Part shown: positions 1 to 8,266 of the stretch, one piece after another
Layout of the letters: each line of letters opens with the position of its first letter
How positions within the stretch are numbered: the stretch's first letter is position 1
Source: Microcaldota archaeon
Lineage (GTDB): Archaea; Micrarchaeota; Micrarchaeia; Micrarchaeales; CABMGC01
Assembly (NCBI GenBank): GCA_021817125.1
Contig: JAKAWC010000009.1
Span: 1 to 35,840, forward strand
DNA: 35,840 nucleotides
Direction of reading: 5' to 3'
The notes under the pieces: generated by a model
Told to the model about the DNA's origin: nothing
Seen by the model: the letters and a program-made list of their open reading frames with translations, nothing else
Database searches by the model: none
Program-made: the position numbers and the translations under genes

Positions 1-126
1 GACACAAGCCGCGACAGCACAGTCCCGCAGACGCTGATGACCGTGCTCATAAAGCCATGGTATCTCGAATCGCCGATAAAGAAAGGCGCAAACGGGAGCG
101 ACCTGAAGCCAGCGGCCAGGGGTTGA
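1..126 (+). CDS. C-terminal end of an unidentified protein (cut by window edge)
   Basis: Reading frame 1 is open from the first base to a TGA at 124-126 and gives 41 residues that include PWYLESPIKKG and end in LKPAARG. Codon choice (ATA for Ile, AAG for Lys, AGG for Arg) matches the neighbouring genes, so this looks like a real coding tail. I do not recognise the family. It ends two bases before the start chosen for the next gene, which suggests one operon. It argues against the longer start of that gene at 57, which would overlap this tail by 70 nt. Confidence 0.55.
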   Translation, partial: DTSRDSTVPQTLMTVLIKPWYLESPIKKGANGSDLKPAARG

Positions 127-128
127 AC

Positions 129-1235
129 ATGGGGGGCAAAGGACTGGTCGAAGAGTTCGTAAGGCTTGCCAAGATGCCGTCGCCCAGTGGAAAGGAGTTA
201 AGCGTAGCCAGATGCATAATCGAAAGGCTCAGGTCTATGGGGCTCTCTCCATATCTAGACAATGCCAACATCGGCACGGCATGCGAGTCCGGCAATGTGG
301 TGGCAAAGATAAAGGGGAGTGGCCCTACCCTGATGTTCCTCGCCCACATCGACACGGTAGAGGCCGGCGACAGGGAGATTAAGCCTTTAGTAAATGGCGA
401 CATCATCAGGAGCGACGGCAAGACCATACTCGGTGCGGACAACAAGGGGGGAGTCGTGAGCCTGCTCGATGCAATGGAGCGTACCGTAAAGCTGCAGGAC
501 CGACCGAACGTGATATGTGCATTCACGGTGTGTGAGGAGACAGACATGCTTGGCGTGAAAGCCATGGAACTCGGTGGCAAGATAGACTACGCTTTTGACA
601 TAGACGGAGGAGGGCCTCCGGGAACGTTCACGACAAAGGCGCTCGGCGTCAGCAGGTTCAGTGCAAGGTTTACGGGCAAGGAGGCGCATGCCGCGAGGGC
701 ACCCGAGAGGGGTAGGCATGCGATAAGGGCGGCGAGCCTATTCGTGACCCGCCTCAAGATGGGCAAGGCCGCGGACGGAAGCACCCTAAATGTGGGCATG
801 GTTCATGGGGGCAGGAGGACCAACGTCATACCCGCAGAAACCGAAGTTGTCGGAGAAGTGCGTGCCTACTCTGACGCCGGGATAAAAAAGAGGCTGTCAG
901 AGGTTGCAGCCGCGTCAAAATCTAGCTGTGCCGACACCGGATGCAGGTATAAGCTAAGCATCGTGCCAGAGGTGCCTCCATTCAGCAGGTCTGCAAGTAA
1001 GGGCATACTGCGTCTGGCAAAGAATGCTTCCATACGCGCAGGGCTCGATTTCGCTCCGCTCACTCTTGACGCATGCATCCAGGCGAATGTCATAGCAGAC
1101 AGGGCAAAGTTCCCCGTGTTGGGATTGTGCAGAGGCGGGCACGAAGCGCACTCTAACAGCGAGTGGACGAGAGCCGGCTACCTGTCCGACGCGAGCAATC
1201 TGATTTTCGAGATAATAAAAGGTGCAAAAGAGTGA
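129..1235 (+). CDS. M20 family metallopeptidase (PepT-like)
   Basis: Predicted cytoplasmic zinc aminopeptidase or deacylase of the M20 family, 368 residues. Visible motifs are LAHIDTV (metal His 73, Asp 75), GADNKGG (bridging Asp 104, where PepT usually has GADDKAG), CEE (catalytic and metal Glu 136-137) and a late GGHEAH with the last metal His. The dimerisation lid lies between, around VSRFSARFTGKEAHAA. Substrate cannot be told from sequence; tripeptidase T or carboxypeptidase are both possible. ATG 129 is preferred over ATG 57 because it follows the previous stop by two bases, has AGGGG just upstream and leaves no unexplained overlap. HMG-CoA reductase follows after 9 nt. Confidence 0.85.
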   Translation: MGGKGLVEEFVRLAKMPSPSGKELSVARCIIERLRSMGLSPYLDNANIGTACESGNVVAKIKGSGPTLMFLAHIDTVEAGDREIKPLVNGDIIRSDGKTILGADNKGGVVSLLDAMERTVKLQDRPNVICAFTVCEETDMLGVKAMELGGKIDYAFDIDGGGPPGTFTTKALGVSRFSARFTGKEAHAARAPERGRHAIRAASLFVTRLKMGKAADGSTLNVGMVHGGRRTNVIPAETEVVGEVRAYSDAGIKKRLSEVAAASKSSCADTGCRYKLSIVPEVPPFSRSASKGILRLAKNASIRAGLDFAPLTLDACIQANVIADRAKFPVLGLCRGGHEAHSNSEWTRAGYLSDASNLIFEIIKGAKE

Positions 1236-1244
1236 GATGATAAA

Positions 1245-2489
1245 ATGGACGAGTCCCAGATATTGAAGAAACTTGAGGATGGCGGGGTGAAGCTATACGA
1301 GATTGAGAAGCTTACCGGAGAAAACGCCAACGAAGCCGCAAGGATACGCAGGAAGTTCCTCGAGCAGAAGTTTAAGACACAGCTGAAGCATGTTGGCTCG
1401 AGCACAATCGATTTCAACGATGCGCTGAACAGGAACATCGAGAATCCGATTGGGGCTGTGCAGGTGCCGTTGGGCTACGCTGGAGACCTGAAGATAAACG
1501 GGGACTATGCCGCTGGCGTGTATCCGATACTGCTGGCCACCACCGAAGGCAGACTAGTTGCCGGAGTAGCGAGGGGAGCCAGTGTAGCGAACAAAGCAGG
1601 AGGAGTGAACGTGTCCGTGGTCAAGGATGGCATGACCCGGGATATCCTCGTGCGCGTCTCCAACGTCAAAGATGCGAAGAAGCTGATGGATTGGGTAAGA
1701 AGCGAGGCTGGATTCTCATTCATCAAAGATGCATTCTCACAGAGCACCAAGCACGGGAAGCTTATCGAAGTGAAACCATATGCGACTGGCAGGGACATCC
1801 ACCTAAGGTTCAAGGCCACCACCGGCGCTGCGATGGGAATGAATATGGTCACCATCGGCGCAAAGACCGCAGCAGAAGCCATGGTAGGGAAGGCAGCAAA
1901 AGAGACCGGCGTCAATATGATAATCATGAGCGAGTCAGGCAACATGTGCTCTGACAAGAAGCCTGCGTACATCAACATGCTCGAAGGCAGAGGAGTATCT
2001 GTAATCGCCGACATAATGGTTCCTGGGGACACGGTGAGAGAGAAGTTTAAGGCCGAGCCTGAACTCATCGCAGAGCTGAATAGGACAAAGAACCTCATCG
2101 GCTCAGCACTGGCTGGCTCGCATGGGTTCAACGCACACCTTGCGAATATGTTATCGGCGTCGTACCTTGCGCTGGGCCAGGACGTGAGCCAGATAGTAGA
2201 GGGTGCCCAGGGCATCACCGAAGCTAGCGTAGTTGATGGGGATATGTATCTGTCCGTCACCATGCCTGCAGTAGAGGTCGGCACCTACGGCGGAGGTACG
2301 GCGAGGGAGACGCAGAAGGAGATACTCAAGCTTCTAGGCCTTTATGGGGAGAACGACCCCGAAGGGAGGACAAGACTGGCTCTTGCAGAACTCATCGCAG
2401 CAACCTGCCTTGTCGGGGAGGCAAATCTCCTCGCAACCGAGGCGTCAGGTACGCTCGCGAGCAGCCACGGAAAGATAAAGAGAGGCTAG
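1245..2489 (+). CDS. hmgA: Hydroxymethylglutaryl-CoA reductase (NADPH), class I
   Basis: Reduces HMG-CoA to mevalonate, the committed step to archaeal isoprenoid lipids. At 414 residues it has the length of archaeal class I enzymes, with no membrane anchor. The motif set is complete: ENPIG at 66-70 (catalytic Glu), TTEGRLVAG near 99-107, DKKPAYIN at 237-244 (catalytic Lys), EGRGVSV, GQD at 311-313 (catalytic Asp), and a C-terminal SSHGK carrying the general-acid His 408. It lies 9 nt behind the M20 peptidase, so cotranscription is likely. Its last bases overlap the stop of the convergent glycosyltransferase through a shared CTAG. Confidence 0.97.
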   Translation: MDESQILKKLEDGGVKLYEIEKLTGENANEAARIRRKFLEQKFKTQLKHVGSSTIDFNDALNRNIENPIGAVQVPLGYAGDLKINGDYAAGVYPILLATTEGRLVAGVARGASVANKAGGVNVSVVKDGMTRDILVRVSNVKDAKKLMDWVRSEAGFSFIKDAFSQSTKHGKLIEVKPYATGRDIHLRFKATTGAAMGMNMVTIGAKTAAEAMVGKAAKETGVNMIIMSESGNMCSDKKPAYINMLEGRGVSVIADIMVPGDTVREKFKAEPELIAELNRTKNLIGSALAGSHGFNAHLANMLSASYLALGQDVSQIVEGAQGITEASVVDGDMYLSVTMPAVEVGTYGGGTARETQKEILKLLGLYGENDPEGRTRLALAELIAATCLVGEANLLATEASGTLASSHGKIKRG

Positions 2490-3541
2490 CCTCTCAGCAT
2501 CTTAAGCGCTCTCCTATACGCATCCAGGGTATCGAGCGCCGTCTTCTCCCACGTGAATCCTCTTGCATAGTCCATCGCGGCTTTCCTGAGCTTGGGGTCA
2601 AAGCCGTTGTCCTTGATGTCCTGGAGCATCTTTGCCATGTCCTCTTCATCCTTGGCTCTTAGGCAGTACCTCGCGGTCTCAGCGGGTACCTTCCCATTTG
2701 CATCTATTATCACGGGTACGCCCCTAGCCTGAGCCTCTAGTATCTCGAGGCACAGCCCCTCATATAACGTCGGAAAGACGAATGCATCGAAGCTCTCGTA
2801 CAATGACACTATGCCATCCTCGGGAGCGAACCCCTTGAACTGTATCCTCTTGTCCCCAGATGCGAGCTTTACTAGGTTGTCGTACTCAAATCTTGGTTTA
2901 CCCCAGATCTCAAAGACCGCATCATCCACACCCAACTTCCTGAATGCATTCACCGCGAACCCAACGTTCTTCCTCAGCCTGAACGAGCCTATGTATCCGA
3001 CCCGGAACCCATAATGGCTCTGCTTTCCAAGAGGCGCCCTATATCTGTCATCTATGCCCGAATGCACTATCGATATCTTGTCCTTAGGATACCCTAGCTT
3101 TACGACATCATCCATTGTCAACTGAGATTGTACTATCAGATAATCCGCCTTTAGCGACCGGTTATAGCCCCACGGTTGAATCACATCCATCCTCATCCGC
3201 CCGGCGAGAGAGTGCCGCAGGTCTGCATTCAGCTCCGGCGAGGTAACCGGCTGGCAGTCGTGGACCGTGGTGATCAGGACAGACTTTCCTTTCCTCATCA
3301 GCTGGATTGGCCGTATGTCTAAGTTGTGAACTAGGTCATACTTTGAGAAGTCCCTGAACATTGAACCAAAGTAGAGCGAGAAGCTCTCCCCAATGCCATT
3401 GACGTTCTTGCATTCCTCCTTGCTCACATCCACTCCCTGCATCTTGCTCAGATGCTCAAGAAGCTCGTAGATGTAGATGGGTACGCCCCGCCCGGTGCCC
3501 GTCCTGAAGTCGCTTGTCACTCCTAGAAGTGCAACTTTCAT
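2486..3541 (-). CDS. Glycosyltransferase family 4 (GT-B fold)
   Basis: Retaining glycosyltransferase of 351 residues, predicted to move a sugar from a nucleotide donor to a lipid, glycan or protein acceptor. The GT-B signs are an N-terminal Rossmann half with a glycine-rich start (GTGRGVPIY), the linker region YIGSFRLRKN, and the C-terminal donor site FPTLYEGLCLEILEA, which carries the E-x7-E pair of GT4 enzymes. The acceptor is unknown and no glycan cluster surrounds it. A TATA-like box read on the minus strand at 3563-3572 sits about 26 nt upstream of the ATG, so the transcript is probably leaderless. It converges with hmgA with a 4-nt overlap. Confidence 0.9.
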   Translation of the reverse strand: MKVALLGVTSDFRTGTGRGVPIYIYELLEHLSKMQGVDVSKEECKNVNGIGESFSLYFGSMFRDFSKYDLVHNLDIRPIQLMRKGKSVLITTVHDCQPVTSPELNADLRHSLAGRMRMDVIQPWGYNRSLKADYLIVQSQLTMDDVVKLGYPKDKISIVHSGIDDRYRAPLGKQSHYGFRVGYIGSFRLRKNVGFAVNAFRKLGVDDAVFEIWGKPRFEYDNLVKLASGDKRIQFKGFAPEDGIVSLYESFDAFVFPTLYEGLCLEILEAQARGVPVIIDANGKVPAETARYCLRAKDEEDMAKMLQDIKDNGFDPKLRKAAMDYARGFTWEKTALDTLDAYRRALKMLRG

Positions 3542-3634
3542 GCTATCTATTCGAAAATAAACATTATTATACGTGGACGCCCTCGCACAACGGCGCAGAG
3601 CCGACGAACCATAAAATATATCAGTTAATATTAA

Positions 3635-3676
3635 TTTCTTTCAACTATTTATTGGAAGAAAACAAACATTTATATA
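3635..3676 (+). promoter_or_regulatory. Promoter and candidate operator of the chaperone operon
   Basis: TATA box TTTATATA at 3669-3676 lies about 28 nt before the ATG at 3700, predicting a leaderless mRNA. Immediately upstream an imperfect inverted repeat, TTTCTTTC at 3635-3642 and GGAAGAAA at 3654-3661 (seven of eight positions pair), sits where an archaeal repressor or activator could bind. The regulator encoded by the first gene of the operon is the obvious candidate ligand; that link is inference. Confidence 0.6.
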
Positions 3677-3699
3677 TCTATTAGCCCATAATATAAAAT

Positions 3700-4134
3700 A
3701 TGCCAAGCGAGGAAAAGATAGTAGTCAAAACAAAGATCAGACCCAAGAGGGAGAATGCAGACCAACTTACCGACTGGTTCTGCAAAGTCTTTGACTTAGC
3801 AACAAGGGAGGACCAGCCTGAACCGGAACTCCTAAAGGATATCATAAGCGGCAGCATACAGGGAGAGGGAGTAACGAGCCTCGAGCTCACAGACAAGTAT
3901 GATATGCCGAGAAGTACTGTAATATATCACCTGAACCGATTCATCGCCACGGGGATAGTAATAAGAAAAGGAAGAAAATACGTCTTACGGGCCGAAGATA
4001 TGGAACAGACCATCGTAGAACTCCGCTCCGACATGATGATGGAGTTCAACAAGATGATGGAGTTCGCAGAAAAACTTGACCAATTCGTAGAAAGGGAGGC
4101 AGATGTCCGAAGAAAAGGAAAACCAAAACGATAA
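3700..4134 (+). CDS. Winged-helix transcription regulator, first gene of the GrpE-DnaK-DnaJ operon
   Basis: A 144-residue protein with an ArsR/MarR-like winged helix at about 45-100. VTSLELTDKYDMPRSTVIYHLNRF gives helix-turn-recognition helix, and IVIRKGRKYVLR gives the beta wing. An Met- and Glu-rich helix follows that could dimerise, then a basic tail. The gene overlaps grpE by 32 nt, so it is cotranscribed with the chaperones. Some archaeal heat-shock repressors (Phr, HSR1) also control chaperone genes, but I cannot show that this protein belongs to either family. Autoregulation through the inverted repeat upstream of its own TATA box is a reasonable hypothesis. Confidence 0.8.
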   Translation: MPSEEKIVVKTKIRPKRENADQLTDWFCKVFDLATREDQPEPELLKDIISGSIQGEGVTSLELTDKYDMPRSTVIYHLNRFIATGIVIRKGRKYVLRAEDMEQTIVELRSDMMMEFNKMMEFAEKLDQFVEREADVRRKGKPKR

Positions 4135-4618
4135 GAATACTGGAAAGACCGCTCCCGAGACCAAAGATGCCGAGGGAAATGATAATCCGAAGGTGGTAGA
4201 GCTAAAGGACAGGCTTCTCCGGCTTGCTGCGGAGTTTGATAATTACAAGAAAAGGACAGCGAAGGACATTGACAACGCAAAGGCGGTTGGAAAAGCAGAA
4301 CTTGCAAGGAAACTCCTCCAGACCCTAGATGAGTTCGAACTCGCGCTCAGGGCGATGGGCAAAGAGGGTGAACATTCCAAAGGGATAGAAATGGTATACT
4401 CGAACTTCCTCGAAGCTCTGAGGTCCGGCGGACTCGAGGAGATAAAGGCAGTTGGAAAGGCAGATCCTTACCAACACGAAGTGATACTTACAATGGAAAG
4501 CAAGGAGAAGGAAGGAACGATAATAGAAGTGGTGAGGAAGGGATATTCTCTCAATGGAATAATGCTTAGACCGGCATCGGTTATCGTCTCAAACGGTAAA
4601 CCAGAGGCCAAGAAATAG
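4103..4618 (+). CDS. grpE: GrpE nucleotide exchange factor
   Basis: Releases ADP from DnaK in the Hsp70 cycle. The protein has 171 residues: a charged, disordered start of about 30 residues, a long coiled coil around [18 protein letters not shown], and the C-terminal beta domain with the GrpE signature region running through DPYQHEVIL to [18 protein letters not shown]. The start lies inside the preceding regulator gene. A strong ribosome binding site, GGGAGG at 4094-4099, precedes ATG 4103. Its place between the regulator and dnaK supports the call. Confidence 0.96.
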   Translation: MSEEKENQNDKNTGKTAPETKDAEGNDNPKVVELKDRLLRLAAEFDNYKKRTAKDIDNAKAVGKAELARKLLQTLDEFELALRAMGKEGEHSKGIEMVYSNFLEALRSGGLEEIKAVGKADPYQHEVILTMESKEKEGTIIEVVRKGYSLNGIMLRPASVIVSNGKPEAKK

Positions 4619-4629
4619 ATGGTGAAAAC

Positions 4630-6456
4630 ATGAAGATAATTGGAATCGATTTGGGAACATCCAACAGCGCAGCGGCGGTACTCGAAGGCGGAAGGCCAGT
4701 GCTTATACCAAGCAGTGAAGGAACCTCGCTCTACGGGAAATCTTTCCCTAGCTACGTCGCGTTCACGAAAGAGGGCCAGCGAATCATGGGGGAGCCAGCC
4801 AAAAGGCAGGCAGTCTCGAACCCGGAGGGCACGGTATCTGCTTTCAAGAGGAAGATGGGAACTGACTTCAAGTATAAGATATTCGGGAAGGAGTATAAAC
4901 CCCAGGAACTGTCTGCCATGCTGCTCCAGAAGATAAAGACAGATGCAGAGGCATTCCTCGGCGAGGAGGTAAAAAAGGCAGTCATAACCGTGCCAGCATA
5001 TTTCGACGACAACCAGCGTCAGGCGACCAAGGATGCCGGGGAGATTGCGGGGCTTGAAGTAGTAAGGCTAGTCAACGAGCCCACGGCTGCAGCCCTAGCA
5101 TACGGTCTGGATAAGCAGAGCAAGGACATGAAGATTCTGGTATATGACTTCGGAGGCGGAACGCTGGATGTCACTATAATGGAATTTGGCAAGGGGGTCT
5201 TCGAAGTCAAGTCAACGAGCGGGGACACACAGCTCGGAGGCACAGACATGGATGCCGTCCTGACGGGCTTCCTGACCAACGAGATAAGGAAGCAGACCGG
5301 AGTCGACATAACAAAGGACAAGCAGGCGATGCAGAGGGTCAGGGAAGCTGCGGAGAAGGCGAAGATTGAATTATCTACCACTCTCGCCTCGGAGATAAAC
5401 CTCCCATTTATAACCATGGATGCAAACAAGTCTCCTGTCCACTTTACTTACTCACTTACCAGGGCAAAACTCGAAGAGATAGTCGTTCCGATAGTAGAGA
5501 GGACTACAAAACCCGTAATGAACGCCCTCAAAGATGCGAAGATCGAGCCGAAAGACATAGACAAGGTCATACTCGTCGGCGGTCCTACCAGGATGCCGAT
5601 AGTCCAAAGATACGTCGAACAGTTCTTCGGAAAGAAGATAGAGCGCGGAGTCGATCCGATGGAGGCTGTTGCTTTCGGAGCCGCAATCCAGGCTGGAGTT
5701 CTTACCGGAGAGGTAAAGGACATCGTGCTTCTAGACGTAACGCCGCTATCACTAGGTCTAGAAACGCTAGGTGGTGTAATGACGAAAATAATCGATAGGA
5801 ACACTACCATACCTATCAAGAAGTCGCAGGTGTTCAGCACGGCATCTGACAGCCAGCCAAGCGTGGACATCCACATACTTCAGGGAGAGCGGCCGATGGC
5901 GAAAGATAATATAGAACTGGGCAACTTCCAGCTCACAGGCATACCTCCAGCTCCAAGAGGGATGCCCCAGATAGAGGTAACGTTCGACATAGACGCCAAT
6001 GGCATACTCCACGTGACCGCGAAAGACAAAGCCACAAACAAGGAGCAGACTATGAGGGTAGAAGCCCCGCACAAGATGAACAAGGACGAGATAGCGAAGA
6101 AGACAAAGGAAGCAGAGGAGCATGCCGAAGAGGACAGGAAAACATATGAATTCGTGGAGGCAAAGAACAATGCAGAGGCATTGATCTACACTACCGACAA
6201 GGCGCTTAGAGATTACAAAGAGAAGATTTCGAAGGATGTCGTGGAGAAGGTAGATGCTGCAAAAAAGGAACTTGAGTCTGTGCTGAAGAAGAACGACACC
6301 GATGCGATAAAGGAGAAGACAGACGCCCTCCAGAGGATAGTTCAGGAGATAGGCCAGAGCATGTATGGCGCCGGCCCGGATGGGGCTGGGTCAGGCACTA
6401 GCCAAGGGCCTGGGCCAGATGCAGGTGCAGGCCCTGGTCAGGGGACAGACAATTAA
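4630..6456 (+). CDS. dnaK: Molecular chaperone DnaK (Hsp70)
   Basis: ATP-driven chaperone of 608 residues. The nucleotide-binding domain begins [15 protein letters not shown], has [12 protein letters not shown] as the phosphate-2 loop and [11 protein letters not shown] as the adenosine motif. The linker [11 protein letters not shown] leads to the substrate-binding beta sandwich, with the lid following [11 protein letters not shown]. The C-terminal tail is Gly/Pro/Ala-rich, as in bacterial DnaK, with no EEVD end. GGTGA upstream of the ATG is a good ribosome binding site. DnaK systems are patchy in archaea and are usually traced to transfer from bacteria; here the base composition matches the neighbours, so any transfer is old. 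Confidence 0.99.
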   Translation: MKIIGIDLGTSNSAAAVLEGGRPVLIPSSEGTSLYGKSFPSYVAFTKEGQRIMGEPAKRQAVSNPEGTVSAFKRKMGTDFKYKIFGKEYKPQELSAMLLQKIKTDAEAFLGEEVKKAVITVPAYFDDNQRQATKDAGEIAGLEVVRLVNEPTAAALAYGLDKQSKDMKILVYDFGGGTLDVTIMEFGKGVFEVKSTSGDTQLGGTDMDAVLTGFLTNEIRKQTGVDITKDKQAMQRVREAAEKAKIELSTTLASEINLPFITMDANKSPVHFTYSLTRAKLEEIVVPIVERTTKPVMNALKDAKIEPKDIDKVILVGGPTRMPIVQRYVEQFFGKKIERGVDPMEAVAFGAAIQAGVLTGEVKDIVLLDVTPLSLGLETLGGVMTKIIDRNTTIPIKKSQVFSTASDSQPSVDIHILQGERPMAKDNIELGNFQLTGIPPAPRGMPQIEVTFDIDANGILHVTAKDKATNKEQTMRVEAPHKMNKDEIAKKTKEAEEHAEEDRKTYEFVEAKNNAEALIYTTDKALRDYKEKISKDVVEKVDAAKKELESVLKKNDTDAIKEKTDALQRIVQEIGQSMYGAGPDGAGSGTSQGPGPDAGAGPGQGTDN

Positions 6457-6467
6457 CAGGAGTATGA

Positions 6468-7193
6468 ATGGCGCAAGACTACTACAGTATATTGGGAGTT
6501 CCAAAAAACGCTAGCCAAGACCAGATAAAACGGGCATACCGCGAGCTCGCCTTGAAGTTGCACCCTGACAGGAACCCGAACAAGGAAGCCACCGAGCAGT
6601 TCAAACAGGTAAATGAGGCATACGCTGTACTTAGTGATGAGCAGAAGAGGAAACAGTACGACTCTTTCGGCCCGGCTGGCTTTCACCAGAGATACAGTGA
6701 AGAGGACATATTCAAAGGATTTGATTTCGAGAGCATACTGCGTCAGATGGGATTCGACTTCGGGTCGTCAGGCTTCAGCGGCTCGGGCTTCGGCGGCGGG
6801 TTCGGAGACATGTTCGGGCAGACCCAGCAGCCTACGATGCTGAACATCTCAGTGTCATTCCAAGACTTGGAGAAGGGCATGGATAGGGTCTTCCAGGTCT
6901 CCCGCAACAAGGTCTGCGACAACTGTAGGGGTAGCGGTGGCGAACCTGGCTCCAAGCTAGAAAAGTGCCAGGCATGCAACGGAGCAGGCACCAGGCGTGT
7001 CCGTCAAGCGACCCCATTCGGCTTCTTCGACATGGCGTCTACATGCAACAGGTGCAGGGGCAGGGGCAAGACATACGAGAAGACCTGCAAGTCATGCAAC
7101 GGCCGCGGGCAAGTGACCGTAACCGAAAATTTCAGGGTAAGGGCAGAGAAGGTCGGTAAAGAGACAGAAAGGAAGCAGAAGGGCTGGTTCTAA
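6468..7193 (+). CDS. dnaJ: Short DnaJ: J domain, G/F region and zinc fingers only
   Basis: Hsp40 partner that delivers substrates to DnaK and stimulates its ATPase. The J domain covers residues 1-68 with the essential HPD at 32-34, the Gly/Phe-rich stretch covers about 95-118, and four CxxCxGxG zinc repeats start at C150, C167, C193 and C207. The protein stops at residue 241. Canonical DnaJ continues for about 130 more residues with the rest of the peptide-binding domains and a dimerisation helix. The convergent gene ends inside this stop region, so there is no space for the missing part and no sign of it in another frame. It appears to be a natural short form, probably monomeric. Confidence 0.93.
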   Translation: MAQDYYSILGVPKNASQDQIKRAYRELALKLHPDRNPNKEATEQFKQVNEAYAVLSDEQKRKQYDSFGPAGFHQRYSEEDIFKGFDFESILRQMGFDFGSSGFSGSGFGGGFGDMFGQTQQPTMLNISVSFQDLEKGMDRVFQVSRNKVCDNCRGSGGEPGSKLEKCQACNGAGTRRVRQATPFGFFDMASTCNRCRGRGKTYEKTCKSCNGRGQVTVTENFRVRAEKVGKETERKQKGWF

Positions 7194-8251
7194 GATCTGC
7201 CGCGGGTCAGTGCATAATACATGGGCACGAGCGTTAGCACTCCAACTCCGGCAAATATACCTACCCATGTTATAGGGAGTATGCCCGTGACTGCGGTAGC
7301 GATTGCCAGGGCGAAGTTCATTGACGCATACAGCGGCGGTATTGCAGGCAATGGCACCTGGTACTTCCTAAGTACCGTCATAGTAAGGAGTAGTCCGGCG
7401 CACGCACCTGCAATCAGCATATTTGCAGTAAAGAAGCTTAGGAAAGTGGTGTATGCGCTCACCGATAACATGAGCGGAATCCCAAGGTCTCCGGCACCGA
7501 GCTGAACCTGAGAGAGTACTGGGAGTTTCCCTTCCCGGACAAGTCTCTTTATCACAGGGCTCTTGATTTCCCTTGTGTTTATCGTCTTCCTTATCTCTTT
7601 CTCCTCACTGGCGCTCAGGTATTTCTTAGGGATCACTTCCACGTCAGAGGAACCTATGAGGAACGCAAGGTTCCTGCTGGACACCGCCTTCGCCAGGGTT
7701 ATCATGTGCTTGGTCACGAAGACAGCGACGTAGTCGTAGATAGCGATTATGCCCATGAGGAGCCATGCACTCGCGAACGGGAAGTAGTACCCCAAAGTCA
7801 TCCCTACGCCTATGCTGGCTATGACTGCGGCAAAGTTTCTGACCTGGGGAAATCTCATCTTCGCGAAGACTATGGCCACTCCGATAAGCACCGATGCCAC
7901 GCTGACAGGGATGAGCAGATTCTGCTGTGGGAAGAATGTGATAAGCACGACAAAGAATACGAAAAACGACGCAGCTATTATCACATAAGCCTCAAGTAGG
8001 CGGAGAATGACGTCCCCATGGTAGACCCTGGAGATCATAATCACTACTATTGTCCCTATTACCAAGTAAAGGACCAGCCACAAGACGCTCATCGGTCCTC
8101 CTCCGCTTATCGTGGTGTTCAGGTTCTGCGTCGTGATTGGCGCCTGTGCCGGCAGCAGGAATGCAGTGGTGAGGAGGATGCCACCGAACTGGACTATCAG
8201 GAAGAGCGAAAGGATATATGCGACCTGCCTGTACTCTATTCTCCTATTCAA
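7190..8251 (-). CDS. Presenilin/signal-peptide-peptidase-like intramembrane aspartyl protease
   Basis: A 353-residue protein with about nine hydrophobic spans. It carries the A22-type motifs: YD at 172-173 in the sixth span and GAGD at 252-255 (the GxGD motif), which supply the two catalytic aspartates. The usual PAL motif reads PAI at 302-304, within LPAIPPL. A basic cytoplasmic loop separates the two aspartate helices. Predicted role: cleaving transmembrane segments of remnant signal peptides or membrane proteins. The start is TTG 8251, 15 nt behind the MCM stop; no in-frame ATG lies before the second membrane span. Probably cotranscribed with mcm. Confidence 0.82.
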   Translation of the reverse strand: MNRRIEYRQVAYILSLFLIVQFGGILLTTAFLLPAQAPITTQNLNTTISGGGPMSVLWLVLYLVIGTIVVIMISRVYHGDVILRLLEAYVIIAASFFVFFVVLITFFPQQNLLIPVSVASVLIGVAIVFAKMRFPQVRNFAAVIASIGVGMTLGYYFPFASAWLLMGIIAIYDYVAVFVTKHMITLAKAVSSRNLAFLIGSSDVEVIPKKYLSASEEKEIRKTINTREIKSPVIKRLVREGKLPVLSQVQLGAGDLGIPLMLSVSAYTTFLSFFTANMLIAGACAGLLLTMTVLRKYQVPLPAIPPLYASMNFALAIATAVTGILPITWVGIFAGVGVLTLVPMYYALTRGRS

Positions 8252-8266
8252 CCAAACCAGCCTAGA

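Noticed and set aside
57-128. Upstream ATG 57 of the M20 peptidase
   Set aside because: It would overlap the coding tail of the preceding gene and adds a basic stretch not typical of M20 enzymes.
7100-7193. Frameshift explaining the short DnaJ
   Set aside because: No downstream sequence encodes the missing domains in any frame before the convergent membrane protease gene.
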